Shown here piece after piece: positions 47,966 to 53,102 of a DNA stretch of 53,102 nt. A program made the position numbers and the translations under genes. The stretch is taken from contig JAQVWG010000012.1 in assembly GCA_028698585.1 (NCBI GenBank), positions 1 through 53,102 on the forward strand. The letters run 5' to 3'. Under the pieces are notes generated by a model, which did not search any database, was not told the DNA's origin, and worked only from the letters and a program-made list of their open reading frames with translations. Source of the DNA: Clostridia bacterium. Its GTDB lineage: Bacteria > Bacillota > Clostridia > Christensenellales > CAG-314. The stretch's first letter is position 1. The number at the start of each line of letters is the position of its first letter.

Positions 47966-48541
47966 TAATCAATGGTAATTATATGTTCGACTCCATAGGA
48001 TTCTTATTGACGAAGTTACCGATATATTACACCTAGTTGTAATCTCTTAAACGTATAAGTACCGTTATTATCGCTAACGGCTATATGATACACAATAGAT
48101 GTTGTGGTGTAATCAATGGTAATTATATGTTCGACTCCATAGGATTCTTATTGACGAAGTTACCGTTATATTACACCTAGTTGTAATCTCTTAAACGTAT
48201 AAGTACCGTAATTATCGCTAACGGCTATATGATACACAATAGATGTTGTGGTGTAATCAATGGTAATTATATGTTCGACTCCATAGAATTCTTATTGACG
48301 AAGTTACCGTTATATTACACCTAGTTGTAATCTCTTAAACGTATAAGTACCGTTACTATCGCTAACGGCTATATGATACACAATAGATGTTGTGGTTTAA
48401 TCAATGGTAATTATATGTTCGACTCCATAGGATTCTTATTGACGAAGTTACCGTTATATTACACCTAGTTGCGGTCTATTGAAGGTATAAGAGCCGTTAT
48501 GCTAACGGCAAGTTAATGAACTACTATATTACCTTACACGA
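47966..48541 (+). repeat. 144-bp tandem array upstream of mutL (four copies)
   Basis: Copies start at 47966, 48110, 48254 and 48398, exact 144-bp period, very high identity; the fourth diverges over its last 70 bases as it approaches mutL. Each unit contains the inverted repeat CCGTTA...TAACGG. Unlike the other arrays I cannot match the unit to the end of a neighbouring gene; it may descend from the lost mutS region or the mutL leader. Confidence 0.95.
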
Positions 48542-48549
48542 GGAAATTA

Positions 48550-50574
48550 ATGATTAATCGTATTAATGATGAGTTGTATAGCCAAAAAGAATTCGGTAAC
48601 ATTATTGTGTTGCCTGTCAATATTGTAAAAGAATTAATCGAAAACAGCATAGATAGTGGAGCAAAGCAGATAATTATCAAAGTTGAGGACTATGGCTGGG
48701 GCAAGATAACTGTTGCTGACGATGGGATAGGGATAGATAAGAGTGATGTATCCAAGTTGTGTCAATATCAAGCCACGAGTAAAATCAAGAGTAAGTACGA
48801 TATAATTGGTGTAACAATGCTGGGATTCAGAGGATTAGCATTGCATACGATATCAACTAGTAGTAAGTTAGATATTGTATCTGCTCAAGTAGGGGGTACG
48901 CCGTTTAGTTTTTCGACATTCAATCGCCAAGTAGAAATTAATCCTATTACTGCTGACTCATTCACCCAATCGCTGATTGAAGCAGACATCAATCTACTTG
49001 ACTCCGATAATTGTTCTACATTAGAGGAGGATTTTGATTCTGCCGACATAGAATTATTAAGTTCAGCAGATGGTGTTATGAAACAACCTTTGTCTGACAC
49101 TGAACAGCAAGATAGTAGTCACGGCACAGTTGTATCGGTATCCAAGATATTCTATTATAATCCGGAGATAAGACAGAATCATGATGACCAACTGTGTCTG
49201 GTAGGCATTAACCGTTGCGTAAGCGACTTCATACTGACTAATGGTGACAAATGCATCAAGTATTATGTAGACAATAAACTTATTTTTAATCATGACGGCA
49301 GTGGTCGCAAGAATGCAATCAAGTCGGTCTACGGCGAGAAGTTTTTTTCGAATGTGCTCAAAACCGATTGGTTCTATCATGGTATCACCATACACGGATA
49401 CATAAGCAAGCCCGGATTCGGTCAGTCGCACAATGGTATGCAGACCATATCTGTTAATAATCGGCTGATTGAATCACCATTGCTATTGAATGCCATCAAT
49501 GACGTTTATAGGTATTATTTGATTGATAAACACGCTTTTTTTGTTCTCAATATTACTCTCATGCCTAAGGATGTTGATGTTAACACTAGTGCTAATAAGA
49601 CTCACGTTGAGTTCGCCAACAAGCAACGAGTACGTGAAGCAGTAAAAGAGAGCGTCAAAAAAACTCTTCAATATGACCATATTATCAACGAAAGGGCTGT
49701 TTTCGGGGATGATGCACTAAAGGACAAAAAAGCTCACAGGAATCTCAATAATCACTTGAGTGCGTTGCGCTTGAGGAGTGGTTTACCTTTCAACTCATTT
49801 AAGAACACCAAGGAGCAGGAGGTCACTAAGTATCTGGGTTACGGTGGTATGGATGCTAATCTGCTCTATGCCAATCACGGCCACATACGTGCCTCAGGCG
49901 ATAGGTATTATCAACTAGATGAGAACACTAATGCTGATTTTTTGAGCATAATTACCATGCTAAATGGTATGAGGGCTAGTAAACTGACTAGTTTTCCATT
50001 GTTTTCTAGTGGTAAGTTGTTGGGCATGATATTCGATAGATATATCTTGCTCGAGAGAGATGAGTTCTTATATATAATAGATTATTATGCTGCCAGAGCA
50101 AGGGCATATTATGACTTCTATCTAGAACAATGCAAGAGCAACGTGGTAAGTATTAAACTGAAGGAACCATTCGTATTTAAGGTTAATGATACCATGCAAG
50201 ACTATTTAGTGCTCAATCATGCCCTGTTTGCAAAACTTGGGATATATTTTAAGCAACTTCAAGGTGTGTACTATCGCTTGGATAGGTTGCCATTAGGGTT
50301 TTCGACCGTGATGCATGTTGAGAGTTTTGTGGAGAGTCTACTGACTAATTCTTATAATTATGGTTCAGCGGAGAATATTATTACAGCAGAGAATATGGGC
50401 AGACTCATGTGTAGGTATCTAGAATTGAGAGCAGAGGATCTCACCGTACCCGAGATACGCACATTCCTAAAAACGATTGACAGAACTAAGTTTCACACTA
50501 GTCCCGAAGGCAAGTCGATTGTCGTGATATACCATCAAGTAGAGTTCGAGAGGAGGTTTAATCGCAAGACATGA
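48550..50574 (+). CDS. mutL: Divergent DNA mismatch repair protein MutL
   Basis: 674 residues, full length. The GHKL ATPase core keeps Glu28/Asn32 in VKELIENSIDSGA, DDGIG (57-61) and ATSKI (75-79), but the IAAGEV segment is replaced by EFGNIIVLP and GFRGEAL has become GFRGLAL (92-98). An acidic insertion (about 140-190) is unusual. In the C-terminal domain the endonuclease motif DQHAxxER reads DYYAARAR (from Asp511), losing His and Glu, and CPHGRP is replaced by SPEGKS (from 651). Nicking activity is therefore probably lost. It sits between miaB and miaA as expected, but mutS is missing. GAGGA precedes the ATG. A specialised or decaying MutL are both possible. Confidence 0.88.
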   Translation: MINRINDELYSQKEFGNIIVLPVNIVKELIENSIDSGAKQIIIKVEDYGWGKITVADDGIGIDKSDVSKLCQYQATSKIKSKYDIIGVTMLGFRGLALHTISTSSKLDIVSAQVGGTPFSFSTFNRQVEINPITADSFTQSLIEADINLLDSDNCSTLEEDFDSADIELLSSADGVMKQPLSDTEQQDSSHGTVVSVSKIFYYNPEIRQNHDDQLCLVGINRCVSDFILTNGDKCIKYYVDNKLIFNHDGSGRKNAIKSVYGEKFFSNVLKTDWFYHGITIHGYISKPGFGQSHNGMQTISVNNRLIESPLLLNAINDVYRYYLIDKHAFFVLNITLMPKDVDVNTSANKTHVEFANKQRVREAVKESVKKTLQYDHIINERAVFGDDALKDKKAHRNLNNHLSALRLRSGLPFNSFKNTKEQEVTKYLGYGGMDANLLYANHGHIRASGDRYYQLDENTNADFLSIITMLNGMRASKLTSFPLFSSGKLLGMIFDRYILLERDEFLYIIDYYAARARAYYDFYLEQCKSNVVSIKLKEPFVFKVNDTMQDYLVLNHALFAKLGIYFKQLQGVYYRLDRLPLGFSTVMHVESFVESLLTNSYNYGSAENIITAENMGRLMCRYLELRAEDLTVPEIRTFLKTIDRTKFHTSPEGKSIVVIYHQVEFERRFNRKT

Positions 50575-51500
50575 GCAAATATTCTCATACTCTGCTGTGC
50601 TTGTCCGGACCGACTGCAGTAGGTAAAAGTGACATTGCTATGGAGATAGCTAGACGGTTGGGGAGTGATATTATATCTGCTGATTCGATGCAGATATATC
50701 GTGGCATGGATATAGGTACTGCTAAACCTACCAAGCTAGACCAAGGCATAATTAAACACCACATGATTGATATAATTAATTGTGATGAAGAGTACAGTAG
50801 CTATATGTATAAGGAGGCTGTTGACGGTATTATAGCTCAGCACGAGGAGTCACAACAACCATCGCTGATAGTTGGTGGAACTGCATTCTATCTTGATAGT
50901 CTGCTATATAAGTTGGATTTTGAAGTGAATGGTCAAACCATTGAGTTGCGCGACAGATTGCTTCACGAATATACAGAGAGAGGTGCGCAGTACCTTCACG
51001 ATAAGTTGCACAACCTTGACCCACAGTCGGCAGAGCGCATACATCCCAATAACGTCAAGAGGGTGATTAGAGCTATCGAAGTGGCTAGTATGGGTGGCTC
51101 CTTATCTAATGCACGCGATAAGTGTAGTAGATACAACCATGTGCTATTTGCGCTTAGTATGAATAGACCACTACTCTACGAGCGAATCAATAATAGGGTT
51201 GATACGATGGTAAAACAAGGTCTAATTGAAGAAGTGCAGAATGTATACGCAGATTACCACGATAGGAGACTTCAGGCGCTACAAGGTATCGGGTACAAGG
51301 AGATTATTCAATATCTCGAGGGTGAAATAACCCTAAGTGACTCAGTTGACCTTATTAAACGGCATAGCCGAAATTATGCCAAAAGGCAATTAACTTTTCT
51401 TAAGAGATTGAATCCAATATGGCTAGATGTGACATCAACTCAATCAAATGTAATTGATACTATTTTAGATGAGTACTACATGAAATCGAGTTATGTATAA
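50571..51500 (+). CDS. miaA: tRNA dimethylallyltransferase
   Basis: 309 residues. P-loop GPTAVGKS (13-20), ISADSMQIYRGMDIGTAKP, KHHMIDI, and the catalytic VGGTAFYLDSLLY segment. Adds dimethylallyl to A37 of tRNAs reading UNN codons; its product is the substrate of MiaB upstream. The ATG overlaps the mutL stop. hfq, the common next gene, is absent. Confidence 0.96.
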   Translation: MSKYSHTLLCLSGPTAVGKSDIAMEIARRLGSDIISADSMQIYRGMDIGTAKPTKLDQGIIKHHMIDIINCDEEYSSYMYKEAVDGIIAQHEESQQPSLIVGGTAFYLDSLLYKLDFEVNGQTIELRDRLLHEYTERGAQYLHDKLHNLDPQSAERIHPNNVKRVIRAIEVASMGGSLSNARDKCSRYNHVLFALSMNRPLLYERINNRVDTMVKQGLIEEVQNVYADYHDRRLQALQGIGYKEIIQYLEGEITLSDSVDLIKRHSRNYAKRQLTFLKRLNPIWLDVTSTQSNVIDTILDEYYMKSSYV

Positions 51501-51509
51501 TACTATCAC

Positions 51510-51690
51510 TGACATAGTAGATTAAAGAGGAAGAAAATGACAGATATTGTTAGTTTAGCACAGAACTAATGAACGACGCCAAACTAGAGAAGTACCACAC
51601 TGTGGGAATTATATATAACTTTATTACAGACATAGTATATTAATGAGGAAGAAAATGACAGATATTGTTAGTTTAGCACAACATGAATTA
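51510..51690 (+). repeat. 118-bp duplication of the 5' end of the PLP gene
   Basis: The leader and first codons (gacatagta...gaggaagaaaatgacagatattgttagtttagcac) occur at about 51511-51562 and 51629-51680, offset 118 bp, with a few mismatches in the leader and none in the coding part up to the break. Confidence 0.92.
51537..51569 (+). pseudogene. Truncated start of the PLP gene (decoy mini-ORF)
   Basis: ATG 51537 reads MTDIVSLAQ as the real gene does, then Asn and stop. It retains a complete GAGGAAG ribosome site, so it should be translated into a 10-residue peptide. Confidence 0.88.
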
Positions 51691-52872
51691 GATGATATTA
51701 ATAACGAAATTGACAGTATTGCACTGCACAATCAACAGAGGGTATTGCAAGCATTCATAGAACATAGAGTTTCGGCAATGCATTTTGCTAACACCAACGG
51801 TTATGGATATGGCGACATAGGGCGAGATACACTTCAGAACATTTTTGCTCAGATTTTTGGCACCGAGAGCGCCATAGTCAGCCCTAACATTCTATCCGGT
51901 ACTCATGCGCTAACTATTGCCTTGTTCGGTCTATTAAGGCCGGGCGACTTGTTGCTGAGCATTACTGGTGATGTGTATGATACGTTGCAGACGGTTATTA
52001 GTGGAGCAGATGGTTCACTTGAGGATTTTGGTGTGGTGTATGATAAGGTAGATTTGATTAATGACGATTTTGACTATCAAACTATAGCTGATAAGGTGAT
52101 TAAACGCAAGCCTAAAGTTATCTATATACAGAAATCACGTGGATATTCATGGCGACAGGCAATATCGTGTGACATGATTAAGTTGATAGCTGAGCACATT
52201 AGAAGCATCGATAAGGATGTAGTGTTGTTCGTGGATAACTGCTACGGTGAGTTCGTTGAGAGGATGGAGCCGACTCAGGTGGGCTGTGATGTTTGTGCCG
52301 GTTCGCTCATAAAGAATCTCGGTGGTTCACTTGCACAGACAGGTGGCTACATTGTAGGTCGAAGTAAACTGATACAGAGGATTGCCGGCAGGCTGACTTC
52401 TCCTTCTGTCGGTGCAGAAATCGGCAGTTATGCGTATGGATATCAGTATCTATATCAAGGTCTGTTTATGGCGCCACATATAGTCGCTCAGGCAGTTAAG
52501 ACGGCCATGCTAGTAAGTCGATGTATGAATATGTTGGGCTATGATGCCTTGCCACATATAGATCAACAGCCTAGGGACATAGTCTGCTCGGTCAAACTTA
52601 ATGACAGGGATAAACTTATCAAGTTTGTTCAAACGGTGCAGACAGTTTCGCCTGTGGATAGTTATGCATTGCCGACCCCGTGGAATATGCCGGGTTATCA
52701 AGATCAAGTGATTATGGCAGCAGGCTGTTTTGTCCAAGGCGCATCTATCGAGTTGAGTTGTGATGCTCCAATCAGAGAGCCATATATTGCATATCTTCAA
52801 GGTGGGATAACCTACGAACACGGCATAATTCTCGCTAATAAACTTACAGAATTACTATCGCACAGTAATTGA
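51655..52872 (+). CDS. Methionine gamma-lyase family PLP protein (YnbB-like)
   Basis: 405 residues, fold type I PLP enzyme of the group once called aluminium resistance protein. Segments: NGYGYGDIGRDTLQNIFAQI, SGTHALTIALFGLLRPGD, VDNCYGEFVE and the PLP-lysine region GSLIKNLGGSLAQTGGY. Substrate unproven; a C-S lyase activity is expected from the family. It follows miaA as ynbB does in many Bacillota. I start at ATG 51655 with GAGGAAG before it; an in-frame ATG at 51643 overlaps the ribosome site. Confidence 0.9.
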   Translation: MTDIVSLAQHELDDINNEIDSIALHNQQRVLQAFIEHRVSAMHFANTNGYGYGDIGRDTLQNIFAQIFGTESAIVSPNILSGTHALTIALFGLLRPGDLLLSITGDVYDTLQTVISGADGSLEDFGVVYDKVDLINDDFDYQTIADKVIKRKPKVIYIQKSRGYSWRQAISCDMIKLIAEHIRSIDKDVVLFVDNCYGEFVERMEPTQVGCDVCAGSLIKNLGGSLAQTGGYIVGRSKLIQRIAGRLTSPSVGAEIGSYAYGYQYLYQGLFMAPHIVAQAVKTAMLVSRCMNMLGYDALPHIDQQPRDIVCSVKLNDRDKLIKFVQTVQTVSPVDSYALPTPWNMPGYQDQVIMAAGCFVQGASIELSCDAPIREPYIAYLQGGITYEHGIILANKLTELLSHSN

Positions 52873-53102
52873 TAATCACAGTAACTTGATTACCACTTGA
52901 CAGCGCTGTTGATAAATGCAAGCCGTTAACTCATACAACGACTACTATTATACTAATTATCAATTTAGGCTATGTGATTCTGCACGATACTTACATGATA
53001 TCAAGCGTAATTTGGTCGCAATCTAATGCTTATGCTATCAACGTTATAATCTGTTCGAAGGCATTTACAAAACACAGATAATTCAATCGACGTATACCTA
53101 AT

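Noticed and set aside
47966-48541. CRISPR array
   Set aside because: Repeats are 144 bp and contiguous; there are no short repeats with unique spacers, and no cas gene lies nearby. The same holds for the other arrays.

Overview
The window comes from an endospore-forming, low-to-moderate GC member of the Bacillota, most likely a Clostridia lineage. The sporulation genes are ytxC, spoIIAA-spoIIAB-sigF, spoVAC-spoVAD-spoVAE and yunB. The SCIFF peptide/maturase pair (scfA-scfB), two T-box leaders, infC-rpmI-rplT with a leader attenuator, and the order ruvCAB-queA-tgt-yajC-scfAB-secDF all point the same way. No rRNA or species marker is present, so I do not name a genus.

Layout. 1-800: no gene. 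806-6900: ytxC, T-box-controlled thrS, infC (AUU start)-rpmI-rplT, a TrmH/SpoU rRNA methyltransferase and yebC. 7000-17280: ruvC, ruvA, ruvB, queA, tgt, yajC, a small membrane protein, scfA, scfB, secD, secF (recombination, queuosine, secretion and RiPP genes). 17319-24470: recJ, rsh (ppGpp), an MBL hydrolase, hemZ and a flavodoxin-like reductase. 24471-27985: an accessory island with an ASCH-domain gene on the minus strand under its own promoter, and a decayed large polyvalent protein from a mobile element. 27986-28522: six minus-strand tRNA genes (Pro-Met-Asp-Phe-Thr-Tyr in transcription order). 28715-33196: spoIIA operon, spoVACDE, yunB. 33600-39707: T-box-pheS-pheT-mutS2. 39866-42822: cysteine desulfurase and thiI, which together make 4-thiouridine in tRNA. 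43378-45657: a class A PBP on the minus strand. 46268-52872: miaB, a degenerate mutL, miaA and a methionine gamma-lyase-like PLP protein.

The most unusual feature is architectural. At least ten intergenic gaps are filled by direct tandem duplications with units of about 118-221 bp. In most cases the unit includes the 3' end of the preceding gene or the 5' end of the following one (thrS, ruvC/ruvA, ruvA/ruvB, scfB, the reductase, yunB, the cysteine desulfurase, the PBP, the PLP gene). The copies range from perfect (154 bp at ruvA/ruvB) to strongly decayed (thrS). They leave truncated gene tails, decoy start codons and repeated ribosome-binding sites between otherwise normal operon genes.

The second unusual feature concerns mismatch repair. 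mutS is missing from its usual place between miaB and mutL, where a 144-bp tandem array sits instead. The MutL protein has lost the His/Glu of its endonuclease motif, the CPHGRP motif and the Glu of GFRGEAL. Three -1 frameshifts, two of them at homopolymers, occur in the mobile-element pseudogene. A lineage with weakened mismatch repair and frequent tandem duplication is a reasonable but untested inference.
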